Part shown: positions 46,354 through 54,962 of the stretch, in pieces | Layout: each line of letters begins with the position of its first letter | Numbering within the stretch: position 1 is the first letter of the stretch | Assembly: GCA_035255485.1 (NCBI GenBank) | Contig: DATEZO010000167.1 | Coordinates: 1 to 64,000, forward strand | Source of the DNA: DATEZO01 sp035255485 | Lineage (GTDB): Bacteria; Pseudomonadota; Gammaproteobacteria; Burkholderiales; Burkholderiaceae_D | Length of the DNA: 64,000 nt | Direction: 5' to 3' | Translations under genes and position numbers: made by a program | Notes under the pieces: generated by a model | Databases searched by the model: none | The model's input: the letters and a program-made list of their open reading frames with translations, nothing else | Told to the model about the DNA's origin: nothing

Positions 46354-46540
46354 GCAAGCCCTGGATCATTGATGTGATAGTTGAAAGATTAGAATAATTG
46401 TACGCTGCTTGGTTCGATTTTGTTGCAGTTGCACATTGGAGTATTTTCCCTAAGCCGGACAAATTTCTTCGGACACATTGCAGTGAAGAAGCATTATCCT
46501 GCTGGCGCAGCACACGGATTCCATAGCGGGAAGGAATAGA

Positions 46541-47422
46541 TCATCCCTGCAGGAATCCTTCGATCAATTGCGCCAACGCCTCGGGCTGATCGTGATGCAA
46601 CATATGCCCGGCATCCCGAATGATCGCGGTTGTGACATGGGGAATGTGCTGTATACGGCGATCCGTCTCGGCGCGCGCTTCCGACTTCGAACCCATCCAG
46701 CGCCAAGCATCGGTATCGTCTGCTTCCACCCACAGCACCGGGGCGACAATTGCGTTCCAGCATGCCAGCACCTCTTCCACATGGTACAACTGGGGATTGG
46801 ATAATTTGTGCGCCGGATCGGCCAGGATTTCCCATTCGCCACGATCATTGCGTGCGGCCCAGTGGCCGGACAGGAAAGCGGCCTGCTCATCGGTCAGGCG
46901 CGGATTGTTTTTTTGCAGACGAGCAGCGACATCCTCTTGTGTTGCATAGGTACGCAAACGGGGCGGCTCGCGCAATTCATCCAGCCATTTCGCATAGCGC
47001 CCCGGCGCCTGCCCGGCTTGTACGGCAGGCAAGCCAAAGCCTTCCAGATTGATTAGTTTTGCGACCCGCTGCGGGCGCACTCCGGCATACAGGCACACCA
47101 CGTTGCCGCCCATGCTGTGGCCGATCAGGTTGACTGGCATATCCGGCGAGTAATACCGCAGGATCGCGTCCAGATCGCCAAAATAATCCGGAAACCAGTA
47201 CGCATCGATGCCCGGAATATTCCGCGTCAGGCCGAAGCCGCGCCAGTCCGGCGCGATCACATGCCAGTCGTGCTGCAGGCAATCGACCACGAACTGAAAG
47301 GACGCCGACACATCCATCCAGCCATGCGTCATGAACAGCTTGGGTGCATCTTTTCGTCCCCAGTGGCGAATATGATACCGAAGGCCGCGGACCGTGATAA
47401 ATTCGGAATGGGAAGGCTTCAT
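46541..47422 (-). CDS. Alpha/beta-fold hydrolase
   Basis: A 293-residue alpha/beta hydrolase. Nucleophile Ser103 in GHSMGGN, oxyanion region HGWMD (33-37), and the catalytic His in DAGHMLHHDQPE near the C-terminus. The substrate is unknown; an esterase or epoxide-hydrolase-like function is possible. ATG 47422 was chosen because AGGATCC lies upstream; an upstream in-frame ATG (47452) is an alternative. Divergent from the acyl-CoA synthetase with a shared palindromic promoter region. Confidence 0.8.
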   Translation of the reverse strand: MKPSHSEFITVRGLRYHIRHWGRKDAPKLFMTHGWMDVSASFQFVVDCLQHDWHVIAPDWRGFGLTRNIPGIDAYWFPDYFGDLDAILRYYSPDMPVNLIGHSMGGNVVCLYAGVRPQRVAKLINLEGFGLPAVQAGQAPGRYAKWLDELREPPRLRTYATQEDVAARLQKNNPRLTDEQAAFLSGHWAARNDRGEWEILADPAHKLSNPQLYHVEEVLACWNAIVAPVLWVEADDTDAWRWMGSKSEARAETDRRIQHIPHVTTAIIRDAGHMLHHDQPEALAQLIEGFLQG

Positions 47423-47494
47423 GCATGGATCCTGTTGCGAAAGTGGATGCAATTGATTTCTGCGCTCATGGGCATCGCAATGTAATGGCTGAAG

Positions 47495-47523
47495 TATAAT
47501 AGAACGATCGTTCGATAATTATA
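47495..47523. promoter_or_regulatory. Palindromic operator framed by two divergent -10 boxes
   Basis: GAACGATCGTTC (47502-47513) is a perfect 12-base palindrome of the kind bound by TetR/AcrR-type repressors. On the left is TATAAT (47495-47500, plus strand) and on the right ATTATA (47518-47523, TATAAT on the minus strand). One repressor dimer could shut both the acyl-CoA synthetase and the hydrolase. No consensus -35 was found for either side. Confidence 0.6.
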
Positions 47524-47534
47524 CCGGAGGTTAT

Positions 47535-49229
47535 GTGACAACCGCTATCGATTCGAAGACGGATAATTATTCCGCACTTTACAATGCGTTTCGCTGGCAT
47601 GTGCCGGACAAGTTTAATATTGCCGAAGTCTGCTGCGCCCGCTGGGCCAGCGACAAATCGCGGGTCGCGCTGCATTACGAAGACGAGTCGGGCCATACTG
47701 CCACCATGACTTACGCGACGCTGCAAGCGCAAGCCAATCGGATCTCGAATGTATTGCGCAATCTTGGCGTCCGGCGCGGCGAGCGAATCGCCATTATTCT
47801 GCCGCAGCGGCCTGAAACGGCGGTGGCGCACATGGCATGCTTCCAGATCGGTGCGGTCTCCATGCCGACGTCGATCCTGTTCGGACCGGATGCGCTCGAA
47901 TACCGGTTGCAAAATAGCGAGGCCGTAGTCGCCATCGCGGATCATGCAGCGCTGGCCAACCTGAATGCGATCCGGGCCAAATGCCCATCGCTACTGCATG
48001 TCATTGCCGTCGATTGCGATGGGCCGAATACCCTGGATTGGTACGCGGAAAGCGCGCATGCCTCTGGCAGTTTCATTCCCGTCAAAACACAAGCAACCGA
48101 TCCGGCCATCCTGATTTACACCAGCGGCACGACCGGCGCACCCAAAGGCGCATTGATTCCGCACTCGGCAGTGATCGGCAACCTGACCGGTTTTGTCGCC
48201 TCGCAAAACTGGTTTCCGAAAGAAGACGATGTGTTCTGGTCGCCTGCCGACTGGGCATGGACCGGTGGATTAATGGATGCGCTGCTACCCACGCTATATT
48301 TCGGAAAGCCGATCGTCGGCTATCGCGGCCGATTTTCCGCCGAAAATGCATTCTATTTATTGGAGAAATACGGCATCACCAATACCTTCCTGTTTCCGAC
48401 CGCACTCAAGATGATGATGAAGGCATTTCCAGCGCCGCGTCATCGTTTCAGGCTGAAACTGCGTGCGATCATGAGCGCAGGCGAAGCCGTCGGCGATACC
48501 GTATTCAACTGGGGGCGCTCGGCGCTCGGGATCACGATCAACGAAATGTTCGGCCAGACCGAGATGAATTACATCGTCGGCAACAGCGCGGAGCAATGGC
48601 CCGCGAAACCTGGCAGCATGGGCCGCCCCTATCCCGGCCATCGGGTCGCGGTAATCGATGATGAAGGCAATATCGTGAAACCTGGCGAAACCGGTGAAGT
48701 GGCGCTCAACCGCACAGATATTCATGGTTTCCCCGATCCGATTTTCTTCATCGAATACTGGAAGAATCCGGAAGCGACGCGCGCCAAATATACCGGCGAC
48801 TGGTGCCGCACCGGCGACCTGGCATCAACCGATGAAGAGGGCTATCTCTGGTATCAGGGACGAGCAGACGACATGTTCAAGGCAGCCGGCTATCGCATCG
48901 GCCCTTCCGAGATCGAAAACTGTCTGCTCAAGCATCGGGCCGTTGCCAATGCCGCCGTAGTGCCAAAGCCGGACGCCGAGCGCGGCAATATCGTCAAGGC
49001 CTTCGTCGTGCTTACACCCGGTGCCAGACGCAGCCGCGCCGCAGATGACAAGCTGATCGCCGAATTGCAGGCGCATGTGCGCGGCCAGCTTGCCCCTTAT
49101 GAATATCCGAAGGAAATTGAATTCGTCGAGGAATTACCGCTGACCACCACCGGCAAGCTCCAGCGGCGCGTGCTGCGGCTGCTGGAGGAAGAGCGGGCGA
49201 AGGAGCTGCGGATTCCGCCGGCTGCATGA
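47535..49229 (+). CDS. AMP-dependent acyl-CoA synthetase
   Basis: A 564-residue adenylate-forming enzyme. Motifs: YTSGTTGAPKG (P-loop), MFGQTEMN, WCRTGD, KAAGYRIGPSEIE and the acyl-adenylate Lys in TTTGKLQRR. Shape resembles medium-chain or acetyl/propionyl acyl-CoA synthetases (MACS). It activates a carboxylic acid to its CoA ester; chain length is not evident. GTG 47535 is the start: CGGAGG ends four bases upstream, and the overlapping ATG is out of frame. Confidence 0.88.
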   Translation: MTTAIDSKTDNYSALYNAFRWHVPDKFNIAEVCCARWASDKSRVALHYEDESGHTATMTYATLQAQANRISNVLRNLGVRRGERIAIILPQRPETAVAHMACFQIGAVSMPTSILFGPDALEYRLQNSEAVVAIADHAALANLNAIRAKCPSLLHVIAVDCDGPNTLDWYAESAHASGSFIPVKTQATDPAILIYTSGTTGAPKGALIPHSAVIGNLTGFVASQNWFPKEDDVFWSPADWAWTGGLMDALLPTLYFGKPIVGYRGRFSAENAFYLLEKYGITNTFLFPTALKMMMKAFPAPRHRFRLKLRAIMSAGEAVGDTVFNWGRSALGITINEMFGQTEMNYIVGNSAEQWPAKPGSMGRPYPGHRVAVIDDEGNIVKPGETGEVALNRTDIHGFPDPIFFIEYWKNPEATRAKYTGDWCRTGDLASTDEEGYLWYQGRADDMFKAAGYRIGPSEIENCLLKHRAVANAAVVPKPDAERGNIVKAFVVLTPGARRSRAADDKLIAELQAHVRGQLAPYEYPKEIEFVEELPLTTTGKLQRRVLRLLEEERAKELRIPPAA

Positions 49230-49415
49230 TCGCCTGGCCTGCTCAACCTTTTAACCAAATCCGCGTCTATCGCTGTCAGCCAAGGATAGCGATAAAATAC
49301 CGCTTTGGCACGTTTCGGAAGCGGCATGCAGCATCGTTGCTTTCCGGCAGTCGATGCAACCGTCAAGAAGCGCAACACGCTCCTCCAATCGTTCAACCTT
49401 TCACTCCACCGACTC

Positions 49416-49940
49416 ATGGCCATTTATCAGTTGGGCGAACATGCGCCCGAAATCGACTCCTCCGCATTCATCGCCGACTCCGCGAACATCATCGGAAACG
49501 TCAACGTCCGGGCGAATGCCAGCATCTGGTTCGGAACGACCATTCGCGGCGACAATGAACCGATCACGATCGGCGAGAACAGCAACGTGCAGGAAAGCTG
49601 TGTCCTGCATACCGACCCCGGATTTCCGCTGACCATCGGCAGCAATGTGACGGTCGGCCACCAGGCGATGCTGCATGGCTGCACCATCGGCGAAGGCTCG
49701 CTGGTGGGCATCCAGGCGGTGATCCTGAATGGCGCGAAAATCGGTAAAAACTGCCTGGTCGGCGCGGGTGCGCTGGTCACCGAAGGCAAGGAATTTCCGG
49801 ACAATTCGCTGATCCTCGGCTCGCCGGCCAAGGTGGCGCGCACATTGACCGAGGACGATACCGCGCGCCTGCAGGTCAACGCCGCCGCTTACGTGGCGCG
49901 CGGCCAGCTCTTCAAGACGGATTTGAAACGAATCAAATGA
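49416..49940 (+). CDS. Gamma-type carbonic anhydrase-like protein (YrdA/PaaY family)
   Basis: A 174-residue left-handed beta-helix protein built of hexapeptide repeats (IGNVNV, IGENSN, IGSNVT, IGEGSL, IGKNCL). Metal-binding His are placed in CVLHTDPG and VGHQAMLHGCT. It likely binds zinc or iron; activity varies within the family. ATG 49416 gives MAIYQLGEHAPEI. Its stop overlaps the hslO start, so the genes are coupled. Confidence 0.88.
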   Translation: MAIYQLGEHAPEIDSSAFIADSANIIGNVNVRANASIWFGTTIRGDNEPITIGENSNVQESCVLHTDPGFPLTIGSNVTVGHQAMLHGCTIGEGSLVGIQAVILNGAKIGKNCLVGAGALVTEGKEFPDNSLILGSPAKVARTLTEDDTARLQVNAAAYVARGQLFKTDLKRIK

Positions 49941-50866
49941 TGACCGATACGCTGCAAAAATTCATGTTCGAAGACGCGCCGGTGCGCGGCGAACTGGTCG
50001 AAATCTCGGAAACCTGGACCCAGGTGCAGGCGCGCCACGATTACCCGACGCCGGTCAAGACGCTGCTCGGCGAAATGCTCGCTGCCGCCGCGCTGCTGTC
50101 GGCCAACCTGAAATTCCAGGGCGCGATCATCATGCAAATCCACGGCGACGGACCGGTCAAGCTGCTGGTGGTCGAATGCGATGCGGACTTGAAGATGCGC
50201 GCCACCGCCAAGCTGGCGCCCAACGCGGCCATCGACGAGCAGGCATCCTTGCCGCAACTCGTCAACCTGCATGGGCAAGGCCGCTTCGTGATCACGCTCG
50301 ATCCGAAGGAAAAAGTACCCGGCAGCCAACCCTATCAAGGCATCGTCCCGCTCGATGGCGATTCGGTCGCCGCCGTGATCGAGAACTACATGCTGCGCTC
50401 CGAACAACTCGATACCAAGCTGTGGCTTGCGGCAAACGAGAACGTAGCGCGCGGCCTGCTGCTGCAGAAGCTGCCAAAAGATGGCGGCACCGGCACCCGG
50501 GTCGAGGACGACGCTGAGGCATGGAACCATGCCGTCATGCTCGGCTCCACGCTACGCAACGAGGAATTGCTGACCACCGATATCCAGACGCTGATGCGCC
50601 GCCTGTTCTGGGAAGAAACCATCCGCGTGTTCGAAGCGCGGCACCCGGAATTCCAGTGCACCTGCAACCGGGAAAAGGTCGGCGGCATGCTGAAAATGCT
50701 TGGGCAGAACGAAGTCGACGCCGCACTCGCGGAACTCGGATCGCTGATCATCCATTGCGATTTCTGCGGACAGCGCTACGACTTCGACAAGGTCGATTGC
50801 ACGCAGCTATTCGCGTCCGACACGGCCGCCGATGCGATGCAGGCGCCGGGCAAGTCGATGCATTGA
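49937..50866 (+). CDS. hslO: Redox-regulated chaperone Hsp33
   Basis: A 309-residue cytoplasmic holdase activated by oxidation. The zinc/redox switch is intact: FQCTCNREK (Cys-x-Cys) and CDFCGQRYDF (Cys-x2-Cys) near residues 236-275. The N-terminal domain includes DYPTPVKTLLGEMLAAAALL and GPVKLLVVECD. Two adjacent ATG codons (49937, 49940). A GCCCGCC/GGCGGGC hairpin without T-run lies at 50966-50983. Confidence 0.94.
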   Translation: MMTDTLQKFMFEDAPVRGELVEISETWTQVQARHDYPTPVKTLLGEMLAAAALLSANLKFQGAIIMQIHGDGPVKLLVVECDADLKMRATAKLAPNAAIDEQASLPQLVNLHGQGRFVITLDPKEKVPGSQPYQGIVPLDGDSVAAVIENYMLRSEQLDTKLWLAANENVARGLLLQKLPKDGGTGTRVEDDAEAWNHAVMLGSTLRNEELLTTDIQTLMRRLFWEETIRVFEARHPEFQCTCNREKVGGMLKMLGQNEVDAALAELGSLIIHCDFCGQRYDFDKVDCTQLFASDTAADAMQAPGKSMH

Positions 50867-51361
50867 CGGCCCGGCCTTCGGATGGCGTTTGCCTGTGGAC
50901 GAACGTTTGACTGCTCAACCACGCTATCCCGGCGCACGCCGTTACATCGCCCGCTCTGCGAAAGCGCCCGCCGAGAGGCGGGCTATCACTCATGCCAAAA
51001 CGGGCCGGCACGCGGTGTCTTGGACTCTAACGGGCATTTCCCCCTACCGCGTTAATGAATTTAGGGAGTATCGCCAAAAATCGTCTGTTTTCCCAAGCAA
51101 TATGCAGCCATGAAAAAATACTCAGCCTAGTATACGCTTGAAGCCGGGCCTGCACCATGGCATCTCCTGGCCTGGGCAAATGTTCCTCCAGTTGAACTGT
51201 ATTTTTATACCGTATAACCATGAAGCGCCAATCGGGCAGGATGCAGACTCGTGATTGACAACGTATAACGAGCTTGTTCTGTTTGTCGGGTATATTCATT
51301 CAGGATATGGAAATTAAATCAAGTTAGTCGTCGCAACCCAACCCATTGCGGGGCACTACCT
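50867..51361. other. 495-base gene-free region between hslO and the VIT-family gene
   Basis: It holds a GC-rich hairpin (50966-50983) and copy 4 of the dispersed repeat. No convincing coding sequence; the short open frames here have no ribosome site or family motif. Confidence 0.6.
51064..51145 (+). repeat. Dispersed 81-82 nt intergenic repeat, copy 4
   Basis: GGGAGTAT (51064-51071), AGCAAT (51096-51101), GAAAAAATAC ending at 51121, 8-base spacer, GTATA (51130-51134), ending GCC at 51145. The middle is the most diverged of the four, shifted by a few bases, but total length and both end blocks agree. Confidence 0.75.
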
Positions 51362-52051
51362 ATGAGGCACAGCGAAAGACACAGAACGCACCGTACAGGC
51401 TGGCTACGTGCCGCCGTTCTTGGCGCAAACGATGGAATCGTTTCCACTGCCAGCCTTGTCTTGGGCATAGCGGCCACAGGTGCCGGTACCAAGACCATTC
51501 TTGTCACAGGTGTTGCAAGCCTCGTTGCCGGAGCCATGTCAATGGCTGCGGGCGAATATGTCTCGGTCAGTTCGCAAGCCGATACCGAAAGCGCAGATCT
51601 GACACGCGAGAAGGCAGAGCTGGCTGAGAATCCCAGGCAAGAACACGCCGAGCTCATGGCTATCTACGTCAAGCGTGGCCTCGATGAGGCATTGGCATCG
51701 ACCGTTGCAGCCAAATTGATGGCACATGACGCGCTCACAGCGCACGCGCGAGACGAGCTTGGCATATCAGACACATTGGCCGCCAAACCAGTGCAGGCTG
51801 CGCTCGCCTCGGCTGGCACGTTTGCCGCCGGCGCACTTCTGCCCCTGCTGATGGTTCTCTTGCTCCCGGCCTCTGCGCTCATGTGGGGCCTCGCGGGCAG
51901 CTCGCTTTTCTTTCTCGCGCTCCTGGGTCTGATTGCTGCACGCGCCGGGGGCTCACCGTTGCTCGTGTCTGTCACGCGCGTGACCTTCTGGGGAGCGTTG
52001 GCAATGGGACTGACCGCTGGAGTTGGAGCCCTCTTTGGCGTGGCAGCTTGA
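51362..52051 (+). CDS. VIT1/CCC1-family membrane transporter
   Basis: A 229-residue protein of the VIT/nodulin-21 family, exporters of iron or manganese. The first membrane segment holds LGANDGIVSTASLVLGIA, the second AGAMSMAAGEYVSVSSQ, with the cytoplasmic acidic/helical domain (about 75-150, ESADLTREKAELAENP) and three C-terminal membrane segments. All signature residues are present. It is flanked by a repeat copy and a foreign-looking methyltransferase gene, so it may be an accessory gene. Confidence 0.87.
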   Translation: MRHSERHRTHRTGWLRAAVLGANDGIVSTASLVLGIAATGAGTKTILVTGVASLVAGAMSMAAGEYVSVSSQADTESADLTREKAELAENPRQEHAELMAIYVKRGLDEALASTVAAKLMAHDALTAHARDELGISDTLAAKPVQAALASAGTFAAGALLPLLMVLLLPASALMWGLAGSSLFFLALLGLIAARAGGSPLLVSVTRVTFWGALAMGLTAGVGALFGVAA

Positions 52052-52291
52052 CATCGCCCTTCCCCTGGGCCGGCGCCAACCATGGGTATGCATCAAGGCG
52101 AGAAAATCGAGCGCAATGGCATTGGCGAGGCTCGATTGGACCTCTTAATGTTGATTGGATGATGCAGGGCGATTTTGCATTTGAAACGAGATCAAAAAAA
52201 TGAAATTTGAAATGTGCTCCAATAAAAATCATGCCGAAACTGAACTGGGTATTCAGAATCGGGTTTTTCTACAGCGTCGTTAGGCTCCTCC

Positions 52292-52921
52292 ATGCAATCA
52301 ACAGTTATTCCCGGAACAGAAGGCTACATCGAAGATGCGGAGTTACTGATTCCTCGCTATGAAAGCGTCTCTTTCTTGGATAAGTACAAAGCTGTCGCTC
52401 ATCTTTTCCCTAAAAAGCAAAGCAAAATATTGGATATAGGCGCGGGAACCGGCGTTGATGCTGCATGGCTGGCAGCTAAGGGGCATTGCGTGCTTGCGGT
52501 AGAGCCAACGAGCCCATTCCGCCACGCCGCCGCGAGTCTTCATCCATCCAATCGAATCGAGTGGCTTGATGACAGTCTTCCTCACCTGCATAAAACGAGG
52601 ACTCGCAGGGAGTCTTTCGACCTTGTGCTTGTCACTGCTGTATGGATGCACTTATCTGCGCAAGAGCGACAGCAGGCCATGTCCAACATTGCAAATTTGC
52701 TGAAGCCTAGCGCGTTTCTAGTAATCTCATTGCGCCATGGTTTAGCCCCGTCCAACAGGCGCGTATTTGATGTTTCAGCTGAGGAGACCATCGAACTTGC
52801 TCAAAAAAATGGCCTGCTGAAAAAACTGTATCAACGCACCGAATCTGTTCAGTCAATTAATCGTCAGGCAGAAGTTACTTGGTCATGGATTGCCTTTCAA
52901 AATCAACTCCAGGCCTGGTAA
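52292..52921 (+). CDS. Class I SAM-dependent methyltransferase, likely acquired
   Basis: A 209-residue methyltransferase with motif I as ILDIGAGTGVDAAWLA (about 46-61), acidic loop VEPTSPFR, and LVLVTAVWMHLSAQERQQAM. Codon and base use are visibly more AT-rich than neighbours (many TTG, GTA and AAA codons). It stands alone with 240 bases before it and no obvious operon partner. The substrate is unknown. Confidence 0.75.
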   Translation: MQSTVIPGTEGYIEDAELLIPRYESVSFLDKYKAVAHLFPKKQSKILDIGAGTGVDAAWLAAKGHCVLAVEPTSPFRHAAASLHPSNRIEWLDDSLPHLHKTRTRRESFDLVLVTAVWMHLSAQERQQAMSNIANLLKPSAFLVISLRHGLAPSNRRVFDVSAEETIELAQKNGLLKKLYQRTESVQSINRQAEVTWSWIAFQNQLQAW

Positions 52922-53183
52922 AAGGGGCCAGGCTCGAATTGAATGATTTGAGCCGAGTACGTGATGCGGCGCGCGCAATGCATGGCGCAACTTGCCAAAT
53001 ACAGGTGCGCCCGTAAATTCTCGCCGTGGTTGCCCCCCGGAATTTCTTTCCGTGCTTCCTCCTTAGGCGTTGCGGCCACGCAATGCCTCCATGGAACGCT
53101 TTCCGCTCGCATAAACCGCCGCAACTTTTTCCGCTTTCGCACCTCCAACATTTTCAATTACGTCCTTTCGGGTGGCGGCAGTG

Positions 53184-54113
53184 ATGGCTAAAGCAAGCAA
53201 TACCGGGGATCTCGGTGCAATCATCGAACGCTTCCAGGAGGAGATTCTGGCGGAATGGACGCAGCAGCTGAAAGCGCAAATGCTGCGGTTTGGCGATACC
53301 ACCGTGGAAGGCGCGTTGCGCCAGCAATGCAGTCAGTTCCTGCACCTGCTGTCGCAAACCATGAAAAACGATGTATCTGACGACATCGACAAGCGCGAAT
53401 GGGAGGAAATGCGCGAGTATCTGAGCGACCTGTCGCGCTCGCGTGCCCAGCGAGGATCGACGCCGAGCGAAACCGCGACGTTCCTCTTTTCCATCAAGCA
53501 ACCGCTGTTCATGCGCTTGCGCGCCGAGCTTGCCAAGCAGCCGGAGGCCTTGGCCGACCACACCTGGGCCATCAGTACGCTGATCGACAAGCTCGGCTTG
53601 TTCACCATCGAAGTGTTCCAGAAAAACCGCGAACAGATTATTGCCCGTCAGCAGCAGGAGTTGCTGGAACTCTCCACGCCGGTGGTCAAGCTGTGGCAAA
53701 ACGTACTGGCGCTGCCCTTGATCGGCACGCTCGACAGCGCTCGCACGCAGGTGGTGATGGAAACCCTGTTGCAGAAAATCGTCGATACCGGCGCCGCAAT
53801 CGCGATCATCGACATCACCGGCGTGCCGACAGTCGATACGCTGGTCGCGCAGCATTTGCTGAAGACGGTCGGCGCCGCGCGCCTGATGGGAGCGGACTGC
53901 ATCATCAGCGGCATCCGTCCCCAGATCGCGCAAACCATCGTTCATCTCGGCGTCAGCCTGGAAGACGTCATCACCAAGGCGACACTGGCCGACGCATTCC
54001 TGCTGGCACTGGAGCGCACCGGAACCACTCTGAACGGAGCGGGCGGCGTCGCGATGCGCACGAACGGCACGGCATCGCCTGCCGCAAGCGCTCCATTCGT
54101 CATGCGTTTCTAG
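53184..54113 (+). CDS. rsbR: Stressosome scaffold/sensor protein RsbR-like (RsbRD_N-STAS)
   Basis: A 309-residue protein. The N-terminal domain (about 1-155) is helical and resembles the RsbRD N-domain (STPSETATFLFSIKQPLF), not a globin. The C-terminal STAS domain (about 170-270) has IIDITGVPTVDT and GIRPQIAQTIVHLG, keeping both Thr residues that RsbT phosphorylates in Bacillus subtilis RsbR. A 35-residue Ala/Thr-rich tail follows. ATG 53184 chosen over upstream GTG codons; the ribosome site is poor. First gene of the six-gene module. Confidence 0.88.
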   Translation: MAKASNTGDLGAIIERFQEEILAEWTQQLKAQMLRFGDTTVEGALRQQCSQFLHLLSQTMKNDVSDDIDKREWEEMREYLSDLSRSRAQRGSTPSETATFLFSIKQPLFMRLRAELAKQPEALADHTWAISTLIDKLGLFTIEVFQKNREQIIARQQQELLELSTPVVKLWQNVLALPLIGTLDSARTQVVMETLLQKIVDTGAAIAIIDITGVPTVDTLVAQHLLKTVGAARLMGADCIISGIRPQIAQTIVHLGVSLEDVITKATLADAFLLALERTGTTLNGAGGVAMRTNGTASPAASAPFVMRF

Positions 54114-54127
54114 GGTCAGCGGGCGGC

Positions 54128-54478
54128 ATGGAACGCATTCCAATCCTGAGGATAGGCAAGCTGTTGCTCGTCACCATACAGGTCGACATGCACGATCGCC
54201 TTGCGGTGACCTTGCAGGACGACTTGATGTCATCCATCGTCGAGCACCAGGCGAAAGGCGTGCTGATCGACATCTCCGCGCTCGATTTCGTCGATTCCTT
54301 CATCGCGAAAATGATCAGCAATACCGCATCCATGGCGCGCATCCTGGACGCGACCACCGTCGTGGTCGGCATGCGGCCGACGGTCGCAATCACGCTGGTG
54401 GAACTGGGCTTGCCGTTGAACGGCGTGCGTACTGCATTGAACCTGGAAAGAGGCATGGCGTTATTGGGTAAAAACTAG
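54128..54478 (+). CDS. rsbS: Stressosome core protein RsbS-like (single STAS domain)
   Basis: A 116-residue STAS-only protein. The phosphorylatable Ser57 lies in ISALDFVDSFIAKMI, matching the RsbS site. It would form the stressosome core with RsbR and hold RsbT until phosphorylated. The start is ATG 54128, 14 bases after the rsbR stop. It lacks any extra domain. Confidence 0.9.
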   Translation: MERIPILRIGKLLLVTIQVDMHDRLAVTLQDDLMSSIVEHQAKGVLIDISALDFVDSFIAKMISNTASMARILDATTVVVGMRPTVAITLVELGLPLNGVRTALNLERGMALLGKN

Positions 54479-54539
54479 AAGTGTGCTGGAAGTGCGCGCC
54501 GCGCATTGTCTCCATTTCTTCTCTCATAGCGGCAAAGCA

Positions 54540-54962
54540 ATGGCGAACAACTTCCCATCCTTCAATCCCATCATGGCGCATCCGGTGCGCTCGGACGAGG
54601 ATCTGGTCCGGTTGCGCGCACTGGTGCGGGAACGGGCGGTGGAAATCGGTTTAACCCTGGTGGACCAGACCAAAATGGTGACGGCGGCCAGCGAACTGGC
54701 GCGCAACACGCTGCGCTACGGCGGCGGCGGCGAAGCGCAGATCGAAGTGGTTGCGTCAGGGTCGCTGCGTGGCCTGCGCATTACTTTCCGTGACAACGGC
54801 CCGGGTATCGCCAATGTGAAACTGGCGTTAACCGACGGTTTTTCCAGCGGCACCGGGCTCGGCTTCGGCCTGGGCGGCGCCAGGCGCCTGACGGATGAAT
54901 TCGAACTTGCGACGGAACCGGGAAAAGGAACTGCTGTGACGATTACCAAGTGGAAGCGATGA
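54540..54962 (+). CDS. rsbT: Serine/threonine kinase RsbT-like
   Basis: A 140-residue GHKL-type kinase. ATP-binding motifs: SELARNTLRYGGGG (N box), DNGPGI (G1) and GTGLGFGLGGARR (G2), then GKGTAVTITKW. Phosphorylates RsbS and RsbR and is then released to act on a downstream partner. ATG 54540 gives normal length; GTG 54483 would add 19 residues lacking family resemblance. Stop overlaps the next start (ATGA). Confidence 0.88.
   Translation: MANNFPSFNPIMAHPVRSDEDLVRLRALVRERAVEIGLTLVDQTKMVTAASELARNTLRYGGGGEAQIEVVASGSLRGLRITFRDNGPGIANVKLALTDGFSSGTGLGFGLGGARRLTDEFELATEPGKGTAVTITKWKR

Noticed and set aside
46433..46450. GGAGTATTTTCCC, similar to the start of the dispersed repeat
   Set aside because: No matching central block and no AAAAATAC-N8-GTATA at the expected distance; only the first seven bases agree.
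51196..51222. CTGTATTTTTATACCGTATAACC region, resembling the repeat in reverse orientation
   Set aside because: The spacing of the half-sites differs and no other block of the repeat is found nearby.
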